Positions 55,037 through 64,000 of a DNA stretch of 64,000 bases are shown here, one piece after another. The stretch is from Pseudomonas arsenicoxydans (GTDB lineage: Bacteria; Pseudomonadota; Gammaproteobacteria; Pseudomonadales; Pseudomonadaceae): NCBI RefSeq assembly GCF_900103875.1, contig NZ_LT629705.1, positions 5,589,001 through 5,653,000 on the forward strand. The letters run 5' to 3'. Positions within the stretch are counted from its first letter, which is position 1. The number at the start of each line of letters is the position of its first letter. Under the pieces are notes generated by a model. The model saw only the letters and a list, made by a program, of their open reading frames with translations, did not search any database and was not told the origin of the DNA. Both the position numbers and the translations under genes were made by a program.

Positions 55037-56194
55037 TCATATCCAATTTACATAAAACTGTACCAGCGCTGCGGCAAGATCGGCCTGCAAGGCCTGTTCC
55101 AGACACCACGCCTCGGCATGTTTTTGCAGTTCGGGCCAGTGTTTACGGGTTGCTAGCCAGTGGTCAGACATATCATGACCTGCATTCCACGTTCGCCAAA
55201 GACCGCTGATCGCCTCGCGGGCAGGCTCGGACAGGCCTTTGACGTACAGCGCGAGGAAGGCATCGAGCTTATCAAGGTGGATGTCTTCGTCCTGCCGATA
55301 GATGTGCCAGAGCAGCGGCCGCCCGGCCCATTGGGCGCGGACAAAGGAATCTTCGCCGCGCACGGCGTTGAAATCGCAGCACCACAGCAGGTGATCGTAT
55401 TGATCCTGCCGGACGAACGGCAACACCTGGACGGTCAAGGCTTCGCGAACATGCACCGCGCCCGCCGCTAACCCGTCAACGCCTAGCCAGCGTTCGACAT
55501 CCCCCAGGATCCGGCCTTCAGGCACCAGCAGATGGGTGGGCGTCGAATCAGCGGCCATCGTATCGAGCCAGCTGGCCAGCCCGGCATTCTCGTAGGCAAA
55601 CAGCGAGATCAGTTGGGCGCTTGGCGCACGATCAATCCCCAGGCCTTGCAGAAACTCACGCTGAGCTTCTGGGTCTTGCTGAAATTGCCTGCGCCGCTCA
55701 AGCAACCCGCTTTCACGCAGCAAACCTCCGGTGCCTTTCTGAAACCCCGGAAAGAAGAAGTACTTTTGCACGTTCTTGTACTTCACCGACGGCAGACCAT
55801 GGCAGCCAATCACCCAGTCTTCGGCGCTCAGATAATCGAGGTTCATCCACAGCGGCGGCTTTTCCCGCGCAGCCATCGCGTCCATGTAAGGACTTGGCAA
55901 TTGGCAGGCAAACGCGGCAATCACCACATCCGCCGCTTCGGTGGGTAGCCAGTCGGTTGGCCAATGACACACTTCCACTCCCTGCTGCCACTGCTGCGAA
56001 GCTTCCCTGTCGATTTCTGGACAGATCCGTTCGAAGGCACGCAAATCATCGACCCACAAACGCACCGCGACCGAGTGCTCGGCCACGAGTTGTCGGGCCA
56101 GGCGCCAGGTCACACCGATATCGCCAAAGTTGTCGACCACGGTGCAAAAAATATCCCAGCGCCTGCGATTTTTCACTTGAGGCATTTCAGGCAT
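55037..56194 (-). CDS. earP: EF-P arginine rhamnosyltransferase EarP
   Basis: A 385-residue glycosyltransferase that adds rhamnose from dTDP-rhamnose to Arg32 of EF-P. The catalytic motif VVDNFGDIGVTWR gives Asp21 and Asp25; RGEDSFVRAQWAGRP gives Glu281. These fit the acidic residues known in EarP (Asp13, Asp17 and Glu273, each shifted by eight). The gene precedes efp with a 48-base gap and lies on the same strand. The ATG at 56194 has GGGAG seven bases upstream; an ATG at 56185 would still keep the catalytic residues. Confidence 0.93.
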   Translation of the reverse strand: MPEMPQVKNRRRWDIFCTVVDNFGDIGVTWRLARQLVAEHSVAVRLWVDDLRAFERICPEIDREASQQWQQGVEVCHWPTDWLPTEAADVVIAAFACQLPSPYMDAMAAREKPPLWMNLDYLSAEDWVIGCHGLPSVKYKNVQKYFFFPGFQKGTGGLLRESGLLERRRQFQQDPEAQREFLQGLGIDRAPSAQLISLFAYENAGLASWLDTMAADSTPTHLLVPEGRILGDVERWLGVDGLAAGAVHVREALTVQVLPFVRQDQYDHLLWCCDFNAVRGEDSFVRAQWAGRPLLWHIYRQDEDIHLDKLDAFLALYVKGLSEPAREAISGLWRTWNAGHDMSDHWLATRKHWPELQKHAEAWCLEQALQADLAAALVQFYVNWI

Positions 56195-56317
56195 TCCAGG
56201 CTCCCGTTGGCAAAGGCGCCGATTGTCCGCATAAATTACCTCGTGCAGAAGAGCCGACGGCGATTAATCTTCGTGCGACAATCGCCACTCCCCCGCGAAC
56301 ACCGCCAGGAGGCAGCC

Positions 56318-56728
56318 ATGCCCTACCGTCCCAACCCGCGCCGCCCGTTGCCGGGCCAGCTCAATGCCTTGCAACTCAGTGGCAGCATTGCCCTCGGTGT
56401 ATGGCTGGGGTTCATCGCCATCGCGTTGACCTGCTGGCTCGCCTCGCGCCTGCTGTTCAGCGAGCAACTCGCGCCGGTGGCTGCCGTGGTGGAGCAATTG
56501 GCCAAACCGCCGGAGGTGACGCGACAGGTACCGGACATCCCGCCGCAAAGCCCGATATTTCAACAATACGAAGAGAACCTGCGCAAGAACGAGCAGCAGC
56601 AACGCATGGATCAGGCTCGCAGCAGCAGCCGCAATCTATCCAATCCGAAATGCCAGTTCTGGCTGCAACAGGACCAGACCGCGCCGAGCGAAAAAAGCCG
56701 CGCCAACGTCCTGCAATTCTGCGACTGA
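56318..56728 (+). CDS. Small single-pass membrane protein, unknown
   Basis: A 136-residue protein that I do not recognise. A short basic start (PYRPNPRRP) leads to one membrane helix (ALGVWLGFIAIALTCWLASR), then a hydrophilic tail rich in Gln, Glu and Pro with two Cys near the end (PKCQFWLQ and the final FCD). AGGAGG lies six bases before the ATG, which is strong support for the gene. It is two bases from the GreA/B-like gene. Confidence 0.72.
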   Translation: MPYRPNPRRPLPGQLNALQLSGSIALGVWLGFIAIALTCWLASRLLFSEQLAPVAAVVEQLAKPPEVTRQVPDIPPQSPIFQQYEENLRKNEQQQRMDQARSSSRNLSNPKCQFWLQQDQTAPSEKSRANVLQFCD

Positions 56729-56730
56729 TC

Positions 56731-57213
56731 ATGAATAAACAAGCTGTCCACCAATTGATTCTCGCCAAGCTGCGCGTCGATCTCGACATCGCCGAGCGTG
56801 CCGCGCAAACCGCATACGAAACCGCGACCCACGAAGAAAACATCGCCGAAAACAAGTATGACACCCTGGGCCTGGAAGCCTCTTATCTGGCGGCTGGACA
56901 GGCTAAAAGGGTGGAAGAAATCAGGCAGTCACTTGCGCTTTGCCAAAACCTTACCTTACGGTCGTATGACGAACAACGCGGGATCGAAGTGGGCGCCCTG
57001 TTGGGTCTGGAAGACGAAAAGGGTCGTGAGCAATGGTTGTTTCTGGCCCCCGATGCGGCGGGCTTGAAGGTCGATCTGGTGGGACAGATGATTACCGTCA
57101 TCACCCCTCGCTCACCACTGGGCAAAAGCCTGCTGGGCAAGTTCGAAGGGGACGAGGTGGAGATTCTGGTGGCGGGCGCTCGGCAACAGTTTTCCGTTAC
57201 CGAGGTCATTTAA
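56731..57213 (+). CDS. GreA/GreB-like transcription elongation factor family protein
   Basis: A 160-residue protein with an N-terminal coiled-coil (about residues 1-75) and a C-terminal GreA/B domain (VDLVGQMITVITPRSPLGKS). Real GreA/GreB carry acidic residues at the tip of the coil to stimulate RNA polymerase cleavage. In this protein the coil tip is not easy to place, so it could act as another secondary-channel factor. The ATG is two bases after the preceding stop, so both are likely co-translated. Confidence 0.78.
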   Translation: MNKQAVHQLILAKLRVDLDIAERAAQTAYETATHEENIAENKYDTLGLEASYLAAGQAKRVEEIRQSLALCQNLTLRSYDEQRGIEVGALLGLEDEKGREQWLFLAPDAAGLKVDLVGQMITVITPRSPLGKSLLGKFEGDEVEILVAGARQQFSVTEVI

Positions 57214-57219
57214 GCAGGA

Positions 57220-58203
<984 letters not shown>

Positions 58204-58307
58204 TCAAAGCAGGTAGACGCCACGGGCATCAGCGACGGTATATAACTATATTAATGGTTTGAAGAATAAATCTAGAACTTTTTCATCAAACTGCCACTAT
58301 TCGCGCG

Positions 58308-58811
58308 CTATCGATCCCCTTTGCGGCGACGCTCCACCAGCGGCACCAGATACACCGGCACCCGAGACAGTTGCAACACTCGCGCAGCGGTCCTGCCCAG
58401 AGGCGTTTCCGCGCCAGTACCATGGCTATGACTACCTACGATCAACAAATCCACGGAGAGTTTCTGCGCCTGGTCAAGAATCACCTGCGACGGATCGCCC
58501 TGCAGCACCCGCACCGCTTGAATCCGCTCCAGGTCCTGCTCCCCTTCATCCCCCAACTCTTCGCGAAAGCTGTCGAGCACCCGCTGCTCGATATTGGCAA
58601 TCACCGTGTTCAGGCCCTGACTGTGAAACTCGTTCAAGGCCTGTTCATCGAGGTAGCTCTGAAGTACTGATTCGGCAAACAACCCCATCGGCTCAACCGC
58701 ATGCACCACATACAGGTCGGCATTGAAGGTTCGCGCCAGTGCCAATGCATGCTGCATCACCAACGGTGCGTACAGACCGAGGTCAGTGGCATACAGCATC
58801 GAACGAATCAT
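58308..58811 (-). CDS. uspA: Universal stress protein A family
   Basis: A 167-residue alpha/beta protein. The nucleotide-binding motif is GSHSHGTGAETPLGRTA (GxxGx9GxS form), so an ATP-binding member is likely. It begins MIRSMLYATDLG. The gene is separate from cysB (113 bases); a stress role is inferred from the family. Confidence 0.87.
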   Translation of the reverse strand: MIRSMLYATDLGLYAPLVMQHALALARTFNADLYVVHAVEPMGLFAESVLQSYLDEQALNEFHSQGLNTVIANIEQRVLDSFREELGDEGEQDLERIQAVRVLQGDPSQVILDQAQKLSVDLLIVGSHSHGTGAETPLGRTAARVLQLSRVPVYLVPLVERRRKGDR

Positions 58812-58906
58812 ATGACCTCCTCGCGTGCCAACATGGCGGAGATTTGATTCAGCTTAGCAGTGCCGTGGCGAGTACGACGTCTGACCTAACGCATTGAACC
58901 GTGGGC

Positions 58907-59812
58907 TTAAACTTTTTGCTCATTGCTTATGCCATGGGGCACGTGACCGGTGGCAACCACTTCGCGGGCCAGTTCGCAATGGCCTGCCTGATCGTCGAAA
59001 AACACGTCGGCGGCGAAGGCCTCGAGGAACGCCGACTTGGTCAGGCCGCCAAGAAACAACGACTCGTCCAGACGAATATCCCACTCGCGCAAGGTACGGA
59101 TCACCCGTTCGTGGGCCGGTGCCGACCGCGCCGTTACCAGGGCGGTGCGAATCGGACAGGCGTCATCGGGGAACTCGCGTTGCAACAGATTGAGGGCGGC
59201 GAGGAAGCCTTTGAACGGGCCTCCCCGCAGAGGCTCGCGAGCCGATTCGCGCTCGCTGGCCTGAAACGCTTCCAGCCCACCGGACTGATAGACCCGTTCC
59301 GACTCGTCGGAAAACAGCACCGCGTCACCGTCAAAGGCAATGCGCAGTTCATCGCTGGCCGCGCGGCTGGCACCGCCCGACAAAATAGTCGCCGCGGCGA
59401 ATCCAGCGTCCAAAGCACTGCGCACGTCTTCAGCATGGGTCGACAAAAAGAGATCGCAGCCAAAGGCCTTGAGGTAAGGATAAGGGCTGCGTCCACCGAC
59501 AAACGCCGCGCGGGAAATCGCCAGGCCATAGTGATGGATCGAGTTGAACACCCGCAGGCCGGTGTCGGCGCTGTTGCGCGACACCAGGATCACCTCGACC
59601 CGTGCGCGACCGAGGCGAGTGTTCAGGTTCAGGAGTTTTTCCACCAGCGGGAAGGCATCCCCGGGTTCGAGGATTTCGTCTTCGTGTTCAATCTGATATT
59701 GCCGGTAGGCCTCGACGCCGCTCGACAGATAGACCTTGTGGCTTTCACTCAGGTCGAACAGTGCCCGTGAAGAAATCGCCAGCACCAGTTTGTCGTCGAT
59801 AGTCTTTGCCAT
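58907..59812 (-). CDS. 5'-nucleotidase of the cytosolic cN-I-like family
   Basis: A 301-residue protein of the 5'-nucleotidase family (PF06189 type). The start KLVLAISSRALFDL has the nucleophile region, and VEVILVSRNSAD, IAFDGDAVLFSDESE and LGGLTKSAFLEAF-type blocks match. It should hydrolyse nucleoside 5'-monophosphates. It lies 25 bases after the next gene's stop on the same strand, so it may be the last gene of an operon from the thioredoxin-like gene. Confidence 0.85.
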   Translation of the reverse strand: MAKTIDDKLVLAISSRALFDLSESHKVYLSSGVEAYRQYQIEHEDEILEPGDAFPLVEKLLNLNTRLGRARVEVILVSRNSADTGLRVFNSIHHYGLAISRAAFVGGRSPYPYLKAFGCDLFLSTHAEDVRSALDAGFAAATILSGGASRAASDELRIAFDGDAVLFSDESERVYQSGGLEAFQASERESAREPLRGGPFKGFLAALNLLQREFPDDACPIRTALVTARSAPAHERVIRTLREWDIRLDESLFLGGLTKSAFLEAFAADVFFDDQAGHCELAREVVATGHVPHGISNEQKV

Positions 59813-59837
59813 GCCCTTCTCCCTCAGGTTGATCGAC

Positions 59838-60794
59838 TCACCTGTTGCGTCGATCGATAAAACTCAAACTGCGATACAAGGCTTCGATTCGTGGCAATTC
59901 ACACCCCGCCGCCCGGGCGACCGCCAGTGGCCTCGCGTAGATGGCTTGCAGTTCCAGTGGCCGCTTGTGCAGAAAATCGTGGTGCATGCTCGGCCAATAG
60001 TCGGGCATTTTTTCAGTCATCATGAACAGATAATCAGCATAACCGGCCGGCATATCGTGCCCGCAGGCCTTTGCGCCCTGCACCACTTCGGCCATCAGTG
60101 CCTTGATCAGTTCCCGGCTATCGACGTCGGCCATCAACGGCGCAGTACTCGCCCCGAGCAATACCGACAACCCGTTGTAGGGGATATTCCAGACCAGTTT
60201 CTGCCAGCGCGCCTGGTGCAGGTTCGGCATGGCCTGGGAGTCGATGCCGGCTGTGCGGAACAACCCGGCGCCTTCCTCGACAATAGCCATGCGCGCCTGA
60301 TCGTCGATAGCCGGACCACTGTGATAGCCGATGTTGACCGCGCCAAGCGCCTGATGGGTGATCACGCCCGGGCCTTCGCGATGGACGCAGATCAGGCACA
60401 GGCCGCCCAGCAAGTGCAGTGAATCGGGGAGCAACTCGCGCAAGCTGTCTTCGACGTCCAGGCCATTTTGCAGCAGCAGGACCTTGGCATTCGGGGCCGC
60501 TGCCTGAATGATGGCGGGCGCCAGGTCCGCGTTGCTGGTGGTTTTTGCGCCGACCAGCAACCAGTCGCAGGCGGGCATGTCTTCAGCCGACGAGTAGGCC
60601 TGAACCGGATTCAGCATCAGCGCGCCGTGCACGGCACTGTCGAGTTGCAAACCGCGTTCGGCCACCGCGGCGAATTCACTGCGCAACAAGAAGTGCACAT
60701 CAAAACCGGCACGCGCCAGCATCACCCCGTAGAACCCGCCGATCGCGCCGGTTCCGATAATACCGATTGTCGGCCTGGCAACTGCCCCCATCAT
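59838..60794 (-). CDS. 2-dehydropantoate 2-reductase-like protein (PanE family)
   Basis: A 318-residue NADPH-dependent ketopantoate-reductase family member. The dinucleotide loop is IGTGAIGGFYGVMLARAG, and the catalytic lysine region is RWQKLVWNIPYNGLS. Pseudomonads have several PanE homologues; this one may act in pantothenate synthesis or on another 2-oxo acid. It overlaps the thioredoxin-like gene by four bases. Confidence 0.82.
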   Translation of the reverse strand: MMGAVARPTIGIIGTGAIGGFYGVMLARAGFDVHFLLRSEFAAVAERGLQLDSAVHGALMLNPVQAYSSAEDMPACDWLLVGAKTTSNADLAPAIIQAAAPNAKVLLLQNGLDVEDSLRELLPDSLHLLGGLCLICVHREGPGVITHQALGAVNIGYHSGPAIDDQARMAIVEEGAGLFRTAGIDSQAMPNLHQARWQKLVWNIPYNGLSVLLGASTAPLMADVDSRELIKALMAEVVQGAKACGHDMPAGYADYLFMMTEKMPDYWPSMHHDFLHKRPLELQAIYARPLAVARAAGCELPRIEALYRSLSFIDRRNR

Positions 60795-61177
60795 GGCAAC
60801 TCCTCTGCAATTCGATTGAGCGCCTGCCCTAGGGCCTCATTGAGCCCGATGCCGGTCAGGCGCGACTGTACTGGCCCGAAGAACTCGCCGTCGCGCACCA
60901 CAAACAGCGCCGGCAAATGAAAAACCTGATAACGCTCGACCAATCCGCCATTGTCCCCCGCATCGATCCAGCACAGCCGGTCGATCGCCAGATCAAGTCT
61001 TGGCAATTGCTCTCGTGCAAACCGGCAGGAGGCGCAGCCGACACTGGTGAAAATCACCAGTGAAACACCGCTTGAGGCCAGCAGCCGTTGGTCGGCGTCG
61101 AAATCAGTCAGTTCCCATTCGACCACTATACTGGGGTGAACAATGTCAGATGGCCGACACATGGAGTCCGTGCTCAT
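60791..61177 (-). CDS. Thioredoxin-fold protein
   Basis: A 128-residue protein with the redox motif CASC (SVGCASCRFAREQLPRLD) and the cis-proline in FHLPALFVVRDGEF. No signal peptide, so it acts in the cytosol. Its start is unclear: ATGs at 61177 and 61162 are possible, and the former overlaps the divergent PilZ-like gene. It is coupled to the panE-like gene by an ATGA overlap. Confidence 0.78.
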   Translation of the reverse strand: MSTDSMCRPSDIVHPSIVVEWELTDFDADQRLLASSGVSLVIFTSVGCASCRFAREQLPRLDLAIDRLCWIDAGDNGGLVERYQVFHLPALFVVRDGEFFGPVQSRLTGIGLNEALGQALNRIAEELP

Positions 61178-61619
61178 GGGACGTTTTATTCCTCATCCTG
61201 ACGATGTGCCTGTTGAATTAACGTTACTCAAACCTGAGTGTATTTCACGACAACAGCTGCACACTATCAGCCTGGGCGGCATGGCTTGCAATTACCACCG
61301 CGCGTGGCGCCACGGTACGGCGCTTGAAGTTCGCATGCCGACCCTTAATCCCGATTTGCGTTTTCTGGGCTATGTGGCCTGGTGCTTGCGCCGAAAGCGC
61401 GGCTATCTGGTGGGCATCGCCTTCGTTGACGAGCAGATGATGTTCAGCGCCCGGATGGGCGAGCAGGTGTGCCAGATCGAACGTTATTGTCGCCAGCACG
61501 ACTCGCATAACGACCTGCAGGAAACCCAGGCCCTGGCCCTCGAATGGGTCCAGCAGCATGCCGACGAGTTCTCTCACGACACGGTTCGCAGGGCCTTTGC
61601 CCAGGCTGTGCTGGATTAG
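61176..61619 (+). CDS. PilZ-like domain protein
   Basis: A 147-residue protein. The tail of a PilZ-type barrel is suggested by HTISLGGMACNYH and LRFLGYVAWCLRRKRGYLVG. The c-di-GMP-binding residues are not complete: the usual DxSxxG is TISLGG, and no double arginine is seen before it, so binding may be weak or lost. A GGAG lies nine bases before the ATG at 61176; starts at 61143 and 61161 are alternatives. It is divergent from the thioredoxin-like gene. If it still binds c-di-GMP, it is an effector of the phosphodiesterases in this window. Confidence 0.6.
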   Translation: MGRFIPHPDDVPVELTLLKPECISRQQLHTISLGGMACNYHRAWRHGTALEVRMPTLNPDLRFLGYVAWCLRRKRGYLVGIAFVDEQMMFSARMGEQVCQIERYCRQHDSHNDLQETQALALEWVQQHADEFSHDTVRRAFAQAVLD

Positions 61620-61780
61620 GTGGCGTTCTCAATTCGTGAGAATGCCCCCTAAACCGGCGTCTGCCCATTGTCGAGCAGGCGCCTAACGCGCTAAGGTTCG
61701 GCTCCCCGACGCGCTTAATTTGCTGTGCTCCGCCGCGCGGGTTCGCTGGCGGCCGGCACCCGTGACCTGACGAGTAAACG

Positions 61781-62857
61781 ATGGCTGATTTACCGATCAA
61801 CGACCTAAACGTCGCCTCCAACGAGACCCTGATCACTCCCGATCAGCTCAAGCGTGATATTCCTTTGAGCGACGCTGCCCTGCGCACCGTTACCAAGGGT
61901 CGCGAAGTCATTCGCAACATACTTGATGGCACCGACCACCGCCTGTTCGTCGTCATCGGGCCTTGCTCGATCCACGACATCAAGGCAGCCCACGAATACG
62001 CCGAGCGCCTGAAGGCGCTTGCCGCCGAAGTGTCCGATACGTTGTATCTGGTCATGCGCGTGTATTTCGAGAAGCCACGCACCACCGTCGGCTGGAAAGG
62101 CTTGATCAACGATCCGTACCTGGACGACTCGTTCAAGATTCAGGACGGTCTGCACATCGGTCGCCAACTGCTGCTGGACCTGGCCGAAATGGGCCTGCCC
62201 ACCGCGACCGAAGCCCTCGACCCGATCTCCCCGCAATACTTGCAGGACCTGATCAGCTGGTCGGCCATCGGCGCGCGCACCACCGAATCCCAGACGCACC
62301 GTGAAATGGCTTCCGGCCTGTCCTCGGCCGTCGGCTTCAAGAACGGCACCGATGGCGGCCTGACCGTGGCGATCAACGCCCTGCAGTCAGTGTCGAGCCC
62401 GCACCGTTTCCTGGGCATCAACCAGGAAGGTGGCGTGTCGATCGTCACCACCAAAGGCAATGCCTACGGTCACGTTGTATTGCGCGGCGGCAACGGCAAG
62501 CCGAACTACGATTCGGTCAGCGTCGCGCTCTGCGAGCAAGCGCTGAACAAGGCGAAGATAAAGCCGAACATCATGGTCGATTGCAGCCACGCCAACTCCA
62601 ACAAGGACCCGGCCCTGCAACCGCTGGTGATGGAAAACGTTGCCAATCAGATCCTCGAAGGCAACAAGTCGATTATCGGCCTGATGGTCGAAAGTCATCT
62701 GAACTGGGGCTGCCAGGCCATTCCCAAAGACCTCGCCGACTTGCAATACGGCGTGTCGATCACCGATGCCTGCATCGACTGGTCTGCCACCGAAACCACC
62801 TTGCGCAGCATGCACGCCAAGCTCAAGGATGTGCTGCCCAAACGCGATCGCACCTGA
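61781..62857 (+). CDS. 3-deoxy-7-phosphoheptulonate synthase, class I
   Basis: A 358-residue class I DAHP synthase (AroF/AroG type, feedback-sensitive). The metal and substrate sites include VVIGPCSIHDIKAAHEYAE near residue 60, MRVYFEKPRTTVGWKG near 92 and MVDCSHANSNKDPALQP near 270. Which aromatic amino acid inhibits it cannot be told; the closest P. aeruginosa type is Tyr-sensitive by my recollection. A terminator follows. The 161-base gap upstream has no gene. Confidence 0.93.
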   Translation: MADLPINDLNVASNETLITPDQLKRDIPLSDAALRTVTKGREVIRNILDGTDHRLFVVIGPCSIHDIKAAHEYAERLKALAAEVSDTLYLVMRVYFEKPRTTVGWKGLINDPYLDDSFKIQDGLHIGRQLLLDLAEMGLPTATEALDPISPQYLQDLISWSAIGARTTESQTHREMASGLSSAVGFKNGTDGGLTVAINALQSVSSPHRFLGINQEGGVSIVTTKGNAYGHVVLRGGNGKPNYDSVSVALCEQALNKAKIKPNIMVDCSHANSNKDPALQPLVMENVANQILEGNKSIIGLMVESHLNWGCQAIPKDLADLQYGVSITDACIDWSATETTLRSMHAKLKDVLPKRDRT

Positions 62858-62874
62858 TCGCCTTTCGCCGCACA

Positions 62875-62907
62875 CAAAAACGCCGGGCTTTACCCGGCGT
62901 TTTTTTA
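62875..62907. terminator. Terminator between DAHP synthase and the acetyltransferase
   Basis: AACGCCGGG / CCCGGCGTT with a T run; bidirectional for the convergent genes. Confidence 0.9.
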
Positions 62908-62927
62908 TGCGTTCGTTTTACTGAAAA

Positions 62928-63215
62928 TCACTGACTCAGTTTGGCGGCATGGCGCTGGTGACGTTCCATGTAGCGCTCGACGTAAGAGCACGAAGGAATG
63001 ACGGTGTAGCCCATTTCCTCAGCATACTGCAGCGCCTGCTCGGTCAACGCCGCAGCAATGCCACGGCCCCGCAGTGCATTGGGCACGAAGGTACGATAGA
63101 TATCCAGGGTCTGTTTCCCCAGATCCATATAGGTCAGGTAGGCACGATGACCGTCCACATTGGTCTCGAACTGATGACCAGCCTGGTCATGGTGGATGGA
63201 CAACGCCTCGCTCAT
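62928..63215 (-). CDS. Small GNAT-type acetyltransferase (YjdJ-like)
   Basis: A 95-residue short acetyltransferase of the Acetyltransf_CG type. The acetyl-CoA loop is VPNALRGRGIAAALTEQAL (R-x-x-G-x-A form) and the C-terminal SCSYVERYMERH is conserved. The substrate is unknown. The ATG at 63215 is followed by MSEALSIHHDQ; an ATG at 63281 lies in the AT-rich region and was not used. Confidence 0.82.
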   Translation of the reverse strand: MSEALSIHHDQAGHQFETNVDGHRAYLTYMDLGKQTLDIYRTFVPNALRGRGIAAALTEQALQYAEEMGYTVIPSCSYVERYMERHQRHAAKLSQ

Positions 63216-63859
63216 CACTACTCCTCGCGGGTCTTGAATTCTGACCCCTACCTTACCGATGTTTTTCCGGCGAAGGAACATCTACGCCACCTCGTGCCTG
63301 AATGGACACCGAGAAGAGCTGCACCAATCTCGCGCAACCGAGCACGTATCAAATAGTAGGCACCATTGGCAGAAATGCTCAAGGTACGCTCGTCATCGCG
63401 CACAGGTAACGGGTGCTGCTCCAGGTTACGCAGAGACGGCTCGACCGAAGGTATCCCCCGGATCGATAGCCTGAACATTGCCGGATGTTGAGACTTAAGA
63501 CGAAGCAGCCCTCTTAAAGTCACCACCAAGATGGATAAAGATTATGAGAGCCGCTGCGCAAAATCCGAGCAGAAGTATGGACGAATCCATGTAGACAGAC
63601 TTTAGCCAAGATTGAGAAAAACAGCGACGAGTGCCGGAAACTTTTTCTCGGCGGCTCGCTCAGGCTCGGGCTTCCTAGCTGGATATTTTTTAAACAATGC
63701 AGTTAAAAGTTGCTCGAAAAAGAATCAACGCCTACAATTTTTTTTGCTTCTTGCTACACGTCAGTTTACTTACTAGAAGTAATGGGTAGTATGTACGCCG
63801 GCCATTTCCTCACTCTGAGGAGACAGCTACTTAATTGAAAGTCCTTGAAGGGGAACACG
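63216..63859. other. 644-bp AT-rich region before oprI
   Basis: The base composition is far from the neighbours, particularly from 63540 to 63860. It contains the oprI promoter. A 93-codon frame at 63248-63529 (minus strand) has poor codon use and no recognised domain, so I do not call it a gene. No RNA gene was recognised. Confidence 0.55.
63710..63738 (+). promoter_or_regulatory. Strong sigma-70 promoter of oprI
   Basis: TTGCTC (63710-63715), a 17-base spacer and TACAAT (63733-63738), with AT-rich sequence upstream like an UP element. The predicted start is near 63745, giving a leader of about 115 bases. The abundance of OprI fits a strong promoter. Confidence 0.65.
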
Positions 63860-64000
63860 ATGAACAACGTTCTGAAATTCTCTGCTCTGGCTCTGGCCGC
63901 AGTTCTGGCTACCGGTTGCAGCAGCGTATCGAAAGAAACCGAAGCACGTCTGACCGCTACTGAAGACGCAGCAGCTCGCTCCCAGGCTCGTGCAGACGAA
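63860..64000 (+). CDS. oprI: Major outer membrane lipoprotein OprI (3' end outside window)
   Basis: Only 47 codons are in the window. The protein has a lipoprotein signal (MNNVLKFSALALAAVLATGC) with the lipobox ATGC; Cys20 carries the lipid. The mature part begins SSVSKETEARLTATEDAAAR, an alanine-rich coiled coil. It is the Pseudomonas relative of Lpp. The ribosome site is GAAGGGG at 63847-63853, seven bases before the ATG. Confidence 0.95.
   Translation, partial: MNNVLKFSALALAAVLATGCSSVSKETEARLTATEDAAARSQARADE

Noticed and set aside
55621..56730. Upstream extension of the GreA/B-like gene through earP
   Set aside because: It would run antisense through earP and across the small membrane gene. 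The ATG at 56731 begins the conserved domain.

Overview
The window is ordinary chromosomal sequence of a fluorescent Pseudomonas, most likely the P. fluorescens group. The reasons are a GC-rich coding bias, the gene order, the oprI lipoprotein gene at the right edge, EF-P with the Arg32-type loop next to its rhamnosyltransferase EarP, and several copies of the GTGGGAGCGGGCTTGCCCGCG type REP element. I see no rRNA, tRNA, CRISPR array, insertion sequence or prophage. Statements about P. aeruginosa orthologues rest on remembered gene order and motifs, not on a search.

Left part (1-18.9 kb). The window opens inside an acyclic terpene (citronellol/geraniol) operon, atuA(partial)-atuB-atuC-atuD-atuE-atuF, with REP-type hairpins between atuC/atuD and atuE/atuF. 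It is followed by a DEDDh exonuclease, the nucleoside phosphorylase ppnP, a MOSC protein, a CheV coupling protein, a NarX/NarL-type two-component pair, a YegS-like lipid kinase, and the molybdenum cofactor genes moeA and moaB with mobA divergent. A YgdR-like lipoprotein and an RluA-family pseudouridine synthase close this part.

Middle part (19-38.4 kb). A Kef-type antiporter converges on an ammonium transporter whose leader carries a sigma-54-like promoter and a terminator-like hairpin. Next come a yqjD-yqjE-yqjK-like trio, an EAL phosphodiesterase with a Cache-like tail, and dgt. A signalling block follows: a receiver-only protein, a LuxR-type regulator and a two-sensor phosphorelay kinase resembling RocA2/RocS2, and a Cache-HAMP-GAF-HD-GYP protein. 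After free methionine sulfoxide reductase and a P-loop ATPase comes a SagS-like hybrid kinase. Three c-di-GMP or phosphorelay outputs therefore lie within 15 kb.

Right part (38.4-64 kb). Gene content and order resemble the P. aeruginosa PA2824-PA2853 region: ospR, glutathione peroxidase, msrB, an alaA-like aminotransferase, htpX, tpm, a DODA-type dioxygenase, a DEAD-box helicase with a long leader, a crotonase, a spermidine-synthase-like protein, class II DAHP synthase, a YcaQ-like glycosylase, a LysR regulator, a TauE exporter, ohrR-ohr, efp-earP, a GreA/B-like factor, cysB, uspA, a 5'-nucleotidase, a ketopantoate-reductase-like protein, a thioredoxin-like protein, a PilZ-like protein, class I DAHP synthase, a small acetyltransferase and oprI (cut by the edge). 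Two thiol-peroxide sensor modules (ospR-gpx and ohrR-ohr) each have palindromic sites inside the promoter spacer. Terpene catabolism, peroxide defence, c-di-GMP signalling and translation factors are the main themes. I see no clearly novel system. The best leads are the ammonium transporter leader and the phosphorelay/c-di-GMP block.
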